Positions 1 to 8,291 of a stretch of DNA of 64,000 nucleotides are shown here, in pieces. The DNA comes from Streptomyces albus subsp. albus. Its GTDB lineage: Bacteria; Actinomycetota; Actinomycetes; Streptomycetales; Streptomycetaceae. Position 1 is the first letter of the stretch; each line of letters begins with the position of its first letter. The translations under genes were made by a program, and so were the position numbers. Location: contig NZ_JODR01000016.1 in NCBI RefSeq assembly GCF_000725885.1, positions 62,001-126,000 on the forward strand, in the 5' to 3' direction. Under the pieces are notes generated by a model. That model saw nothing but the letters and a program-made list of their open reading frames with translations. It did no database searches and was not told where the DNA came from.

Positions 1-297
1 CCCATCCCGGGGCGGCCCCCGTCGCTGGCGGACGCGCTGCGCGGCTGCCCGTTCGCGCCGCGCTGCGCCGCGGCCGAGCCGGCGTGCGAGGAGTGGACAC
101 CCCGGCCGGTGCCGCTGGAGGCCGAACCCGGAGCCCAGGCAAGCTGCCGCCGCCTCCCCGAGGCCCGCACGACGGAGACCGGCCTTCGGGAGGGCGGCAC
201 GGTCAAGACCCGCATCCCGGAGGACGGCCTGGCAGAGGCCCGCCTCCTGGAGTCCGGGGCCACCGAGTCCGTTCCCCCGCGAAGGAGCCACCGTTGA
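1..297 (+). CDS. Oligopeptide/dipeptide ABC transporter ATP-binding protein, C-terminal fragment (DppD/OppD type)
   Basis: Only the last 98 codons lie in the window; the frame is open from base 1 and ends with TGA at 295-297. Near the start it reads PGRPPSLADALRGCPFAPRC, followed by AAAEPACEE. This is the C-terminal oligopeptide/dipeptide transporter extension (oligo_HPY) with its typical cysteines, found after the ATPase core of DppD/OppD proteins. The ATPase motifs themselves lie upstream, outside the window. The last roughly 60 residues are a hydrophilic tail with no recognisable motif. The stop overlaps the TTG start of the next ATPase (TTGA), as expected for paired DppD/DppF subunits. 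The substrate is unknown because the binding protein and permeases are not visible. Confidence 0.85.
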   Translation, partial: PIPGRPPSLADALRGCPFAPRCAAAEPACEEWTPRPVPLEAEPGAQASCRRLPEARTTETGLREGGTVKTRIPEDGLAEARLLESGATESVPPRRSHR

Positions 298-1205
298 CCA
301 GCGGCGACAGCAGACAGGCCGGGCCGCGCGAGACGGCCGGGCACGCACCCGTGTCCGACGGGCACGCCACCGGAGCACAGCGGAAGGACCCGCCGCCGGC
401 GCTCGTGGTCGAGGGGCTGCGCAAGAGCTACCCGCTGCCCGGCGGCGGCCGGCTGACGGCCGTGGACGGCATCGGTTTCCGCGTGCCGCGCGGCGGCTCG
501 GTCGGCGTCGTGGGGGAGTCCGGCTCCGGCAAGACGACGGTGGCCCGCATCCTGGTGGGGCTGGTGCGCCCCGACGCCGGCCGGGTGCTGGTCGCGGGCC
601 GGGAGCGCGAGGCGCGGCCCCCGCGCGGCAGGGCGCGGCGGCTGGCGCGGGCCCGGGAGATCCAGATGGTCTTCCAGGACCCGTACGTCTCCCTGGACCC
701 GCGGCTGACGGGGCGCCAGTGCCTGACGACGGCGCTGCGGCTGCACGGCACTCCGGCGGCCGAAGCCGACGCCAGGGCGGCTCACCTGCTGGAGCGGGTC
801 GGTCTCGGCGCCCGCGAGGCCGGGGCGAGACCGCAGGGCCTGTCCGGCGGCCAGCGGCAACGGCTGGCCATCGCCAGGGCGCTGGCCGTCGATCCGGCGG
901 TGCTGGTGCTGGACGAGGCGGTCGCGGCCCTCGATGTGTCCGTCCAGGCGCAGATCCTCCAGCTCCTGGACGAGATTCGGCGGGAGACGGGGGTGGCCCT
1001 GGTGTTCGTCAGCCACGATCTGGCCGTCGTTCGGCACGTCACGGACGAGACGCTGGTGATGCGCCGGGGCGTCGCCGTCGAGCAGGGCCCCACCGCGCGG
1101 GTCCTGGCCGCACCCCGCGAGCCGTACACCCGGGCGCTGCTGGCGGCCGTGCCCCGCCCGGGCTGGGACCCGGCCGAGGCGGTGCGGGCCGGGACGGCCG
1201 GCTGA
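294..1205 (+). CDS. Oligopeptide/dipeptide ABC transporter ATP-binding protein (DppF/OppF type)
   Basis: 303-residue ATPase that would power peptide or nickel-type solute uptake with the preceding subunit. Walker A is GESGSGKTT, the signature is LSGGQRQRLAIARAL, and the H-loop is FVSHDLAVV. Walker B and D-loop read LVLDEAVAALDVS, where the family usually has LDEPTSALDVS; the catalytic Glu is kept but the Pro is replaced. The start is placed at TTG 294, preceded by GAAGGAG at 281-287 and overlapping the upstream stop. The frame is open further upstream (to 84), but that would overlap the first ATPase deeply. About 40 hydrophilic residues precede the ATPase domain. It ends 9 bp before a convergent regulator gene. 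Confidence 0.9.
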   Translation: MTSGDSRQAGPRETAGHAPVSDGHATGAQRKDPPPALVVEGLRKSYPLPGGGRLTAVDGIGFRVPRGGSVGVVGESGSGKTTVARILVGLVRPDAGRVLVAGREREARPPRGRARRLARAREIQMVFQDPYVSLDPRLTGRQCLTTALRLHGTPAAEADARAAHLLERVGLGAREAGARPQGLSGGQRQRLAIARALAVDPAVLVLDEAVAALDVSVQAQILQLLDEIRRETGVALVFVSHDLAVVRHVTDETLVMRRGVAVEQGPTARVLAAPREPYTRALLAAVPRPGWDPAEAVRAGTAG

Positions 1206-1214
1206 GGAGGCGGG

Positions 1215-2180
1215 TCAGCCGGGGTAGCGGGCGGCGAGCGCGCCGACGGCTTCCGTCATCGCGGCACGCAGCGAGGGCGGGCCCAGCACCACGGCCTCGG
1301 CGCCGAGGCTCAGCAGGTCGCCGACGGCAACCGGCTGGGCCTCGACGTCGAGGCGGACCTCCACCCAGCCGTCCGCGTCCGGTGGCCCGGCACTCTCCAG
1401 GGCGCGGATGCCCGGGGCGCCGAACTTGGCGGGGAGCAGCCGTCTGCCCTGCGGGGAGAGGCGGAGGTGTGCGACGTCCTGGCGGAGCTGCGATTCGAGC
1501 CGGCGGGCGGAGGCGGCCCAGTAGGCGGGCAGGTCGAAGCCGGTGGGGCGGGTGAAGGTCTCCTCCCCGTCGGTCACTTCCAGGAAGCGGGAGATGCGGT
1601 AGGTGCGGATGGTCTCCTCGCTCTGGGCGACCGCGTACCAGATGCCGCTTTTGAGGACGATGCCCAGGGGCCGCAGTTCGCGCCGGACGGTGCCCTGCCA
1701 CCGCTGGTAGCGCACCAGCAGGGTGCGTTGCTCCCATACGGCGTCGGCGATGCGCGGCAGGTGCGGTACGTCGTCGGCCTCCCGGAACCAGCCGGTGGCG
1801 TCCAGGTGGAAGCGTTCCTGGACGCGGCGGGTGCGTTCGGCGAGGGCGGGCGGCAGGGCGGCGCGGACCTTGAGCTGGGCGGTGGTCAGGACGGCGCCGA
1901 TGCCCAGGTCCTGGGCGGGGCCGGGGAGTCCGGACAGGAAGAGGGAGTCGGCTTCCGAGCCGGTGAGTCCGGTCAGCCGGGTGCGGTATCCGGCCATGAG
2001 CCGGTAGCCGCCGGCGGGGCCACGGTCGGCGTACACGGGGACGCCGGAGGCGCCGAGGGCGTCGATGTCGCGGTAGACGGTGCGGACGGAGACGCCCAGT
2101 TCGGCGGCGAGTTGCGGGGCGGTCATCCGGCCGCGGTTCTGGAGCAGCAGGAGGAGGGAGAGGAGCCGGTCGGCGCGCAT
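1215..2180 (-). CDS. WYL-domain transcriptional regulator (YafY/DeoR-like HTH)
   Basis: 321 residues. The N-terminus (about 1-60) is a winged helix: RADRLLSLLLLLQNRGRMTA, then ELGVSVRTVYRDIDAL and GGYRL, typical of HTH_11 regulators. The middle and C-terminus match a WYL domain (RTLLVRYQRW, IWYAVAQSEETIRTYRISRF) and its C-terminal extension. WYL proteins are ligand- or nucleic-acid-sensing DNA-binding regulators; the effector is unknown. It is divergent from a DUF3224 gene, and a perfect 14-bp inverted repeat lies 13 bp upstream of its ATG, so autoregulation and control of the neighbour are likely (inference). Confidence 0.9.
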   Translation of the reverse strand: MRADRLLSLLLLLQNRGRMTAPQLAAELGVSVRTVYRDIDALGASGVPVYADRGPAGGYRLMAGYRTRLTGLTGSEADSLFLSGLPGPAQDLGIGAVLTTAQLKVRAALPPALAERTRRVQERFHLDATGWFREADDVPHLPRIADAVWEQRTLLVRYQRWQGTVRRELRPLGIVLKSGIWYAVAQSEETIRTYRISRFLEVTDGEETFTRPTGFDLPAYWAASARRLESQLRQDVAHLRLSPQGRRLLPAKFGAPGIRALESAGPPDADGWVEVRLDVEAQPVAVGDLLSLGAEAVVLGPPSLRAAMTEAVGALAARYPG

Positions 2181-2192
2181 GACGCAATTGTC

Positions 2193-2225
2193 GGCGGTAC
2201 CTGACAGGAGGTGTCAGGTACCGCC
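2193..2225. promoter_or_regulatory. Perfect inverted repeat, probable operator of the WYL regulator
   Basis: Arms GGCGGTACCTGACA (2193-2206) and TGTCAGGTACCGCC (2212-2225) are exact reverse complements separated by GGAGG. The element lies in the divergent intergenic region, 13 bp from the regulator start and 49 bp from the DUF3224 start, where it can cover both promoters. It is not at the end of a gene, so a terminator role is unlikely. Binding by the adjacent regulator is inference from position. Confidence 0.75.
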
Positions 2226-2273
2226 GGGATGCTCGTGCCCGGTTCGATCACCGCACACCGAAAGGGCGTTTCC

Positions 2274-2681
2274 ATGACCGCGCGTACCACCACCGCCACG
2301 TTCACCGGCGTCTCCTGGGAGGAGAAGGAGGTCTCCGGGTCCGTGCCCGGGCCCCGCCTGGCGCGGGCGTCCGTCGTGAACGACTACGCCGGGGGCATCG
2401 AGGCGAAGGGGACTTCCTGCGAGTACACGCTCACCTACGTGAACGGGACGGTCGGGGTGTTCTCCGGCATGGAGCGGCTGACGGGTGCCGTGGACGGGCG
2501 CGAGGGCTCCTTCGTCGTCCGGCAGAGCGGCACCTTCGACGAGGAGGGCGTCGTCCGCTGCACCGTCGAGGTGGTGCCGGGCTCGGGCACCGGTGCCCTG
2601 GCCAGGCTGGCGGGTTCGGGGGAGTACGAGGCCCGCCCGGGGCAGCGGGAGGTGCCGGTGTCCTTCGCCTACCGGCTGTGA
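2274..2681 (+). CDS. DUF3224 domain protein
   Basis: 135 residues from ATG 2274 (in MTARTTTATFTGVSWEEKEV). The frame extends upstream to 2211, but that part would run through the operator palindrome, so the downstream ATG is preferred. The protein is all-beta in appearance and carries the DUF3224 pattern: RASVVNDYAGGIEAKGT, then MERLTGAVDGREGSFVVRQSGTF, then VVPGSGTGALARLAGSG. The function of this small lipocalin/allene-oxide-cyclase-barrel-like family is not established. Pairing with a WYL or other divergent regulator suggests a stress- or effector-induced protein (inference). Confidence 0.88.
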   Translation: MTARTTTATFTGVSWEEKEVSGSVPGPRLARASVVNDYAGGIEAKGTSCEYTLTYVNGTVGVFSGMERLTGAVDGREGSFVVRQSGTFDEEGVVRCTVEVVPGSGTGALARLAGSGEYEARPGQREVPVSFAYRL

Positions 2682-2682
2682 C

Positions 2683-2710
2683 CCGCCGCCCCGGTGCCCG
2701 GCCGCGGCGG
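2683..2710. terminator. Hairpin between convergent genes
   Basis: CCGCCGC (2683-2689) pairs with GCGGCGG (2704-2710). It sits exactly between the stop of the DUF3224 gene and the stop of the MFS gene, so it may terminate both. No T-tract follows, as is common in this GC range. Confidence 0.45.
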
Positions 2711-4030
2711 CTAGGCGGGGGTGGGTGCCGTGCTGGTGTCCGTCGCGGTGGGGGCGGCCTTCCCGGAGGAGCCCTGCTCCTCCGGCATCTTGAGGAAGAA
2801 GGTCAGCACCATCGCCACCAGGTACAGCGCCAGGAAGACGATGGTGACGCCGCCGGCGCCGACGAGGGGCAGGAAGAGGGAGGCGATGGCGGGGCCGACG
2901 AAGGTGGCCCCGCCCGCTCCCAGGTTGAGCAGCGCCATGGCGCCGCCCTTGTTCTCGGGCGCCATGTTCGGGATCAGCGCGGAGATCGGCACGAAGCCCG
3001 CCAGGGTGGCGCCGTAGAGCATGCCGGCCAGGACGGCGACCCAGTAGTAGTCGGGGCCCAGCCAGGTCGGCACGAAGTAGAGCACCGTGACGCTGATCGC
3101 GCAGCCGAGGGCGCCGAAGGTGGCGATGGTCGTCCGCCAGCCGATCTTGTCGGAGACGGCACCGAAGATCAGGTTGAAGAAGATGTTGGTGCCGTAGATG
3201 ATCGCCAGGAGCTGGAGCCACTTGTCGGTGCCGAAGCCGACGTCGTCGGAGAAGATCCGCGGCAGGTAGACGAGCATGCCGAACTCGGGCGCCGTGTTGA
3301 TGACGCGCACCAGGCAGCCGACCAGGACGCGCGGGTGGGTCCAGACGATGGAGATGCTGTTGTAGAGGGACTCCCCGGTGGTCACCCCGGGCTCGGCCAG
3401 CCGGTCGCCGCCCTCCCGCTTCCTGGCGCCGACCAGGGCGACGGCGCCGCCGATCAGGATGAGGCCGAGGGCGGTCCACAGGGTGCCCATCTCACCGATC
3501 TGCGGGATGGTGAAGCTGGACCACAGGGAGCCGAGGGTGGGCAGGCCGCCGGTGAAGGCGAAGTAGAACCAGCCGACGGCGGTGCCCAGCCGGGCCTTGG
3601 GGGCGCTGCCGGTGATCCAGACGAGGAACCCGAAGGCGAAGAGCGGGTAGCCGAAGCCTCGGATGCCGTAGAAGACGAGCATCAGCGGGTAGTTCTCGGT
3701 GCCGAGCGCGAAGAGCAGGTAGAGCGCGTCGAAGACGGCCCAGATGGCCAGGCCCGTCCACATCACGCGGCGTGGCCCCCACACCTGGGAGAGGGCGCCG
3801 GAGAACCAGGACGCCAGCATCACGGCGACGCCGTAGACGGTGATGACGTAGCCGGCCTTCACATCGGTGCCCGCGCCGTGGTCGGCCATGTACGGCGAGA
3901 TGAAGCCGCTCTCGACTCCGTCGCCGATCATGAACAGCAGTACGCCGATGTAACCGAGGACCAGGGGTTTCGGCAGCCCTATCCGATCGAGCAGCCCTCT
4001 GTCGGGCACACGCGTCGCTGCATCCGTCAT
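2711..4030 (-). CDS. MFS transporter, polyol-permease-like (RbtT/DalT/CsbX family)
   Basis: 439-residue, 12-helix MFS carrier. The start chosen is the ATG at 4030 (MTDAATRVPDRGLL), which has GGAGG about 8 bp upstream; an in-frame ATG at 4066 is less well placed. Sequence such as GYIGVLLFMIGDGVESGFIS near the N-terminus, YGIRGFGYPLFAFGFLVWIT in the middle and LIPNMAPENKGGAMALLNLG near the C-terminus resembles the ribitol/arabitol/polyol permease group. It is transcribed away from the catabolic genes and lies beside a DeoR regulator. It is therefore the likely importer of the polyol or sugar acid degraded by the genes at 5.1-10.7 kb. The substrate is not deducible from sequence alone. Confidence 0.85.
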   Translation of the reverse strand: MTDAATRVPDRGLLDRIGLPKPLVLGYIGVLLFMIGDGVESGFISPYMADHGAGTDVKAGYVITVYGVAVMLASWFSGALSQVWGPRRVMWTGLAIWAVFDALYLLFALGTENYPLMLVFYGIRGFGYPLFAFGFLVWITGSAPKARLGTAVGWFYFAFTGGLPTLGSLWSSFTIPQIGEMGTLWTALGLILIGGAVALVGARKREGGDRLAEPGVTTGESLYNSISIVWTHPRVLVGCLVRVINTAPEFGMLVYLPRIFSDDVGFGTDKWLQLLAIIYGTNIFFNLIFGAVSDKIGWRTTIATFGALGCAISVTVLYFVPTWLGPDYYWVAVLAGMLYGATLAGFVPISALIPNMAPENKGGAMALLNLGAGGATFVGPAIASLFLPLVGAGGVTIVFLALYLVAMVLTFFLKMPEEQGSSGKAAPTATDTSTAPTPA

Positions 4031-4106
4031 CAGGGGGCCTCCGCTCTGAGGTAACCGTTGGTGCACCGCAGATCCTCAGCCCGGCTGCGAGAAATATCAA
4101 GAGCCG

Positions 4107-4133
4107 TGTTAAAAAAGACAGCGATTTTTGTTA
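4107..4133. promoter_or_regulatory. Pair of TGTTA direct repeats upstream of the transporter gene
   Basis: TGTTA at 4107-4111 and again at 4129-4133, start to start 22 bp (two helical turns), within an unusually AT-rich patch (runs of A and T at 4111-4129). The patch lies between the DeoR gene end and the MFS start. The same pentamer occurs as an inverted pair in the other control region of the locus (5033-5049). DeoR-family repressors often bind such short repeats, so this is a candidate operator. Confidence 0.45.
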
Positions 4134-4149
4134 GAGCGTCACAGCGCGA

Positions 4150-4944
4150 CTACGCGGTGACCACCCGCACGTCGGTCTGCTTGCGCAGCCCCTCGACCAG
4201 TTCGTCGTCCACCGGGCCGGTCAGCACCACGTGGTCGAAGGCGCCCACCGGGTCGAGCCGGTGCAGCGCGCTGCGGCCGACCTTGCTGTGGTCCATCAGC
4301 AGCACGCTGAGCGAGCCGGCCTCGCGCATCGCCCGCTTGAGGGCGACGATCTCCTGCTCCTGGTGGTAGGTCATGGTGCCGGTCATGGCCGAGGTGGAGA
4401 CCAGGGTGAGATCCACCGAGAAGCTCTTGATCATCTCCAGCGCGGACAGCCCGATCCACGAGTCGTGGGTGCGCGAGTACTCGCCGCCGATCCCGATGAG
4501 CCGTACGTCCTCCACGGCCCGCAGCTCCTCGGTGATCAGCCGGTAGTTGGTGACGACGGTGAGCGGGCCGACCTGCGGCAGCAGCTTGGCCAGCGCCAGG
4601 GCCGTGGTCGAGTCGTCCAGCATCAGCGACATCCCCGGCGTCACGAAGTCGAGCGCGGCCCTGGCCAGCGCGTCCTTCTCGTCGGTGTGCGCGTGCAGCC
4701 GGAAGTCCGAGGAGGACTCGAAGACGGTGGAAGGCTGGGCGGTCACGCCGCCGTGGTACTTGCGCAGGATGCCGCGGTCGGCCAGTTCGGCGATGTCCCG
4801 GTGGACGGTCATCACGCTGACCCCGGTCAGTTCGGTCAGCTCTGCCACCGACGCGTCACCCTTGGCCAGCACGTGGTCGACGATCTGCTGTTGACGTTTC
4901 TGGCGCGAGGCGCGTGCTGTTTGCTGGGCGGTCATACGGACCAT
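4150..4944 (-). CDS. DeoR/GlpR family transcriptional regulator
   Basis: 264 residues. N-terminal winged helix (about 15-70): RQKRQQQIVDHVLAKGDASV, then ELTGVSVMTVHRDIAELADR, with GILRKYHGGV following, the classic DeoR layout. The C-terminal sugar-phosphate sensor (DeoRC, ISOCOT fold) includes MSLMLDDSTTALALAKLL and LIGIGGEYSRTHDSWIG. The family represses sugar or polyol catabolic operons and is released by a phosphorylated intermediate. Start at ATG 4944; ATG 4935 is also possible. It lies between the MFS carrier and the divergent catabolic operon, so it probably controls both. Confidence 0.92.
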   Translation of the reverse strand: MVRMTAQQTARASRQKRQQQIVDHVLAKGDASVAELTELTGVSVMTVHRDIAELADRGILRKYHGGVTAQPSTVFESSSDFRLHAHTDEKDALARAALDFVTPGMSLMLDDSTTALALAKLLPQVGPLTVVTNYRLITEELRAVEDVRLIGIGGEYSRTHDSWIGLSALEMIKSFSVDLTLVSTSAMTGTMTYHQEQEIVALKRAMREAGSLSVLLMDHSKVGRSALHRLDPVGAFDHVVLTGPVDDELVEGLRKQTDVRVVTA

Positions 4945-5032
4945 CCTGCACCCAGTGACCGGTGGAAGGGGCCCCGGACCGCCCCGGGTCTCACAGAACG
5001 GCTGAGACGCGTATCAGGTCACAAGTGACAGA

Positions 5033-5049
5033 TAACAAGACCAGTGTTA
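5033..5049. promoter_or_regulatory. TAACA-N7-TGTTA palindrome upstream of the catabolic operon
   Basis: TAACAAGACCAGTGTTA is a perfect 5-bp inverted pair with 7-bp spacing, 35 bp before the GTG of the first catabolic gene and about 90 bp from the divergent DeoR start. It shares the TGTTA element with the transporter control region. It is a probable DeoR operator or promoter-overlapping site. Confidence 0.5.
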
Positions 5050-5083
5050 ATTTGCAGGGAGCCGAATGTGAGGAGTTCCGGCC

Positions 5084-5770
5084 GTGGCCGATGCAGTGGT
5101 GTTTGACATGGACGGAGTGCTCGTCGAGAGCGAGCATCTCTGGGAACGGCTGTGGACCGCGTTCGCGGCCGAACGGGGCAAGCAGTGGGGCCCTGAGCAG
5201 ACCAAGAGCTGCCAGGGCATGAGCGCCCCCGAGTGGGCCGCCTTCCTCACCGACTTCGCCGGCGCCGGCGACAGTGCGGCCGACACCGAGCGCACCGTCG
5301 TGGACGGCATGATCAAGGCATTGGAGGACGGCGAGATCGAGCTGCTGCCCGGCGCCCGCGAGATGGTCGTCGACGCCGCCGCGCTCGGCCCCATCGCCCT
5401 CGCCTCGTCCGCGCCGCGCCGCGTCATCGACGCCGTACTGACGCACCACGAGGTCGACCACCACTTCAAGGCGACCGTCTCCAGCGCCGAGGTCCCGCGC
5501 GGCAAGCCCAGCCCGGACGTCTATCTGGCGGCTGCCGACAAGCTCGGCGTACCCGCCCCCGACTGCCTGGCGGTCGAGGACTCCAGCAACGGGCTGCGCG
5601 CAGCCGCCGCGGCCGGGATGACCGTCGTGGCCATCCCCAACCCCTCCTACCCGCCGGCCCCCGACGCCCTGGAACGCGCCGCCTACCGCGCGAGCGACCA
5701 CGACGCCGTGCGCCGCTACCTGCTCTCCCAGCTCAAGGCATCCCAGCACAAGGAAGGTGACCGGGCATGA
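5084..5770 (+). CDS. HAD-superfamily phosphatase (beta-phosphoglucomutase-like)
   Basis: 228 residues. HAD motif I is FDMDGVLVES (nucleophile Asp8, acid/base Asp10), motif II lies around LASSAPRRVID, motif III Lys is in RGKPSPDVYL, and motif IV is LAVEDSSNGL. The helical cap between motifs I and II marks subclass I, as in beta-phosphoglucomutase and small sugar- or polyol-phosphate phosphatases. The start is GTG 5084 with AGGAG at 5071-5075. It is the first gene of the divergent operon and its stop overlaps the next start (ATGA). In this setting it may remove phosphate from a dead-end or toxic phospho-polyol, or act as a mutase; the substrate is unknown. Confidence 0.88.
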   Translation: MADAVVFDMDGVLVESEHLWERLWTAFAAERGKQWGPEQTKSCQGMSAPEWAAFLTDFAGAGDSAADTERTVVDGMIKALEDGEIELLPGAREMVVDAAALGPIALASSAPRRVIDAVLTHHEVDHHFKATVSSAEVPRGKPSPDVYLAAADKLGVPAPDCLAVEDSSNGLRAAAAAGMTVVAIPNPSYPPAPDALERAAYRASDHDAVRRYLLSQLKASQHKEGDRA

Positions 5771-6828
5771 CGGACCCGATCAAGGTCCTGGCCTCGGGCG
5801 ACCACTTCATCGCCCCCCAGCTGTTCGTGGACGCGCTCAAGGAGGCGGCGCCCGGCACCGCCCTGGAGTTCCGCACCCAGACCACCCCCTGGCCGCACAC
5901 CCCCTTCGGCCCCGTCGGCAACGTCAAGGAGGCCAGCGGCACCGAGGACGAACTCCTCGAAGCCCTCGGCGACGCCGAGATCGCCCTCGTCCAGATGGCG
6001 CCCTTCACCGACCGCGTCATCCGCGAGGCCCCGAACCTCAAGCTGATCGCGGTCGCCCGGGGCGGCCCCGTCAACGTCGATGTCCAGGCCGCCACGAAGG
6101 CCGGCATCCCCGTCACCTTCACCCCGGGCCGTAACGCCGCCGCCGCGGCCGAGTTCGCCCTCGGGCTGATGCTGGCCGCCATGCGCCGCATCCCCGCCTC
6201 CGACGCGGAGCTGAAGAAGGGCACCTGGCGCGGCGACTACTACGCCATCGAGAACGCCGGCATCGAGCTCGACGGCACCACCGTCGGCCTCGTCGGATAC
6301 GGTGCCATCGGCGGCATCGTCGCCCGCGTGCTGCGCGCCTTCGGCTCCCGCGTCCTGGTCCACGACCCCTACGCCGACAAGGCCAAGGCCGCCGCCGACG
6401 GGGTGGAACTGGTGGAACTGGACGACCTGCTGCGCCGCAGCTCGGTGGTCAGCCTGCACGCCCGCGTCACCCCCGAGACCCGGCACATGCTCAACGCCGA
6501 CAACCTCAAGCTGCTGCCACGGGGCGCCGTGCTCGTCAACTCCGCACGCGGCGAACTCATGGACTACGGCCCGCTGCCCGCCATGCTGGAATCCGGCCAC
6601 CTGGGCGCGCTGGCCCTGGATGTCTACGACGTCGAGCCGCCGCCCGCCGACTGGCCGCTGCACAAGGCGCCCAACGTCATCACCACCCCGCACCTGGCGG
6701 GCGCCACCCGGCAGACGGCCGACCGGGCCGCCGCCGTCACCGCGGCGCAGGCCGCCGCCTATCTGCGCGGCGAGCGCCCCGAGTTCGTCGTCAACCCCGA
6801 GGCCTTCCGCGGAGGGCAGCAGTCATGA
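5767..6828 (+). CDS. D-isomer-specific 2-hydroxyacid dehydrogenase (SerA/PdxB-like)
   Basis: 353 residues, NAD-dependent. The nucleotide-binding loop is GLVGYGAIGG near residue 176, followed by VLVHDPY. The catalytic triad of the family is present: Arg in NSARGEL (about 259), Glu in DVEPP (about 289) and His in TPHLAGAT (about 308). Such enzymes oxidise or reduce D-2-hydroxyacids, including phosphorylated ones such as 3-phosphoglycerate and 4-phosphoerythronate. No ACT or other regulatory domain follows, so it is unlikely to be the serine-pathway enzyme. It is translationally coupled to both neighbours by 4-bp overlaps. Its presence suggests a sugar acid, not just a polyol, is on the pathway. 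Confidence 0.88.
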   Translation: MTDPIKVLASGDHFIAPQLFVDALKEAAPGTALEFRTQTTPWPHTPFGPVGNVKEASGTEDELLEALGDAEIALVQMAPFTDRVIREAPNLKLIAVARGGPVNVDVQAATKAGIPVTFTPGRNAAAAAEFALGLMLAAMRRIPASDAELKKGTWRGDYYAIENAGIELDGTTVGLVGYGAIGGIVARVLRAFGSRVLVHDPYADKAKAAADGVELVELDDLLRRSSVVSLHARVTPETRHMLNADNLKLLPRGAVLVNSARGELMDYGPLPAMLESGHLGALALDVYDVEPPPADWPLHKAPNVITTPHLAGATRQTADRAAAVTAAQAAAYLRGERPEFVVNPEAFRGGQQS

Positions 6829-8273
6829 TCGTCGGCGTCGACGTCGGCACCTCGGTCACCAAGGCCCAGCTCATCGCGCGTGACGGGCGCACCACGCCCG
6901 CGCACGAGGCCCGCAGCACCCTCTACACGCTGCCGGGCAACCGCGTCGAGCAGGACATGGACGAGGTCATCGGCACGGTCGTCACCGTCGTGCGGGCCGC
7001 CGTCGCCGACGCCGCACTGCTCGGCAGCGACGAGCCGATCGAAGCACTCGCCCTCACCGGACAGGGCGACGGACTGTGGCTGCGGGACGCGGACGGCAGG
7101 CCGGTGGGCCGCGCCCTGTCGTGGATGGACGGCCGCGCCGCCCCCGTACTGGACCGCTGGACGGCGGACGGCACGGTACGCGCGGTCCACCGCCGCACCG
7201 GCGCCGGCATGTTCCCCGGCGCCGCCGGGCCGCTGCTCGCCCACCTGGCCGAGCACGAGCCCGACCGGCTGGCCGCCGCCCACACCGCCGGGTACTGCGT
7301 GGACACCATCGCCCAGCGCTTCACCGGCGAACGCACGGTCGACGCCTCGGACGCCTCCGTGCCCTTCCTCGACGTCGCCTCGCGCAGCTACGACGAGGAA
7401 GCGCTGGAGGCGTGCGGGCTCGGCCGCTGGCGTCACCTGCTGGCCGACCCCGCCCCGCCCGGCACCCTGTACGGACTGCTGCCGAAGGTCGCCGCCGAAC
7501 TCGGACTTCCTGCCGGGCTGCCGGTGAGCGCCGGCCCCTTCGACATCCCCGCCTGCGGCTTCGGCTCCGGCCTCACCCGGGCCGGGCAGGGACACCTGAT
7601 CATCGGCACCACCCTGGCCTGCCAGGTCCTCTCCGACGACCCCGGGCCCGCGAGCCGCGAAGAGCCCGCCGGCATGGTGCTCGCCACCCCCTACGCCGAC
7701 CGCTATCTGCGGGTCATGCCCGCCATGATCGGCACGGCCGGACTCGACTGGCTGCTCGGCATGCTCGGCGTCCGCATCGAGGAACTCGACGCCCTGCTGG
7801 CCCAGTCCCCCTACGGCGCCGGCGGCGTCACCGCCCTGCCCTTCCTGTCCACCAGCGGGGAGCGCGCACCCTTCGTGGACGCCCGCGCCCGCGGCCGGCT
7901 CGACGGGCTGTCCCCGCTGACCGGCCGCGCCGACCTGGTGCGCGCCCTGTGCGAGGCGGTCGCCTACTCCGCCCGGCACTGCCTGGAGACCCTCGGCGTC
8001 GACGGCGACGTCACCGCCTGCGGAGGCGGGGCCCGCTCCGGCGAATGGGGCCGCATCTTCGCCGGAGTGCTGGGCCGCGACGTGCACGTGCGGGAGGACG
8101 CCGTCGGCATCCGCGGCGCCGCCAAGGTCGCCTGGGACGCGCTGGGCCGGGCCGCGGACGTGCAGGACGCCGCACCCCGCGTCGCCCGCGCCGACACCGA
8201 CGCGGTCGCCTTCTACGAAGAGGGCTACCGCCGCTACCTCGAAACGCTGGAAAGAGCCCGCGAGACCTGGTGA
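6825..8273 (+). CDS. FGGY-family carbohydrate kinase
   Basis: 482 residues with the two-domain actin-like FGGY fold. The N-terminal phosphate-1 loop is DVGTSVTKAQ, followed by LTGQGDGLWL. The C-terminal half has GHLIIGTTLACQ and the adenosine loop TACGGGARSGEWGRIFAGVL. Members phosphorylate sugars or polyols such as xylulose, ribulose, erythritol and glycerol. This one is not close enough to a named subgroup to assign the substrate by eye. The start overlaps the upstream stop (ATGA). About 120 bp with a GC hairpin separates it from the next kinase gene. Confidence 0.9.
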   Translation: MIVGVDVGTSVTKAQLIARDGRTTPAHEARSTLYTLPGNRVEQDMDEVIGTVVTVVRAAVADAALLGSDEPIEALALTGQGDGLWLRDADGRPVGRALSWMDGRAAPVLDRWTADGTVRAVHRRTGAGMFPGAAGPLLAHLAEHEPDRLAAAHTAGYCVDTIAQRFTGERTVDASDASVPFLDVASRSYDEEALEACGLGRWRHLLADPAPPGTLYGLLPKVAAELGLPAGLPVSAGPFDIPACGFGSGLTRAGQGHLIIGTTLACQVLSDDPGPASREEPAGMVLATPYADRYLRVMPAMIGTAGLDWLLGMLGVRIEELDALLAQSPYGAGGVTALPFLSTSGERAPFVDARARGRLDGLSPLTGRADLVRALCEAVAYSARHCLETLGVDGDVTACGGGARSGEWGRIFAGVLGRDVHVREDAVGIRGAAKVAWDALGRAADVQDAAPRVARADTDAVAFYEEGYRRYLETLERARETW

Positions 8274-8291
8274 GCCCCCACCCACCCCGCA

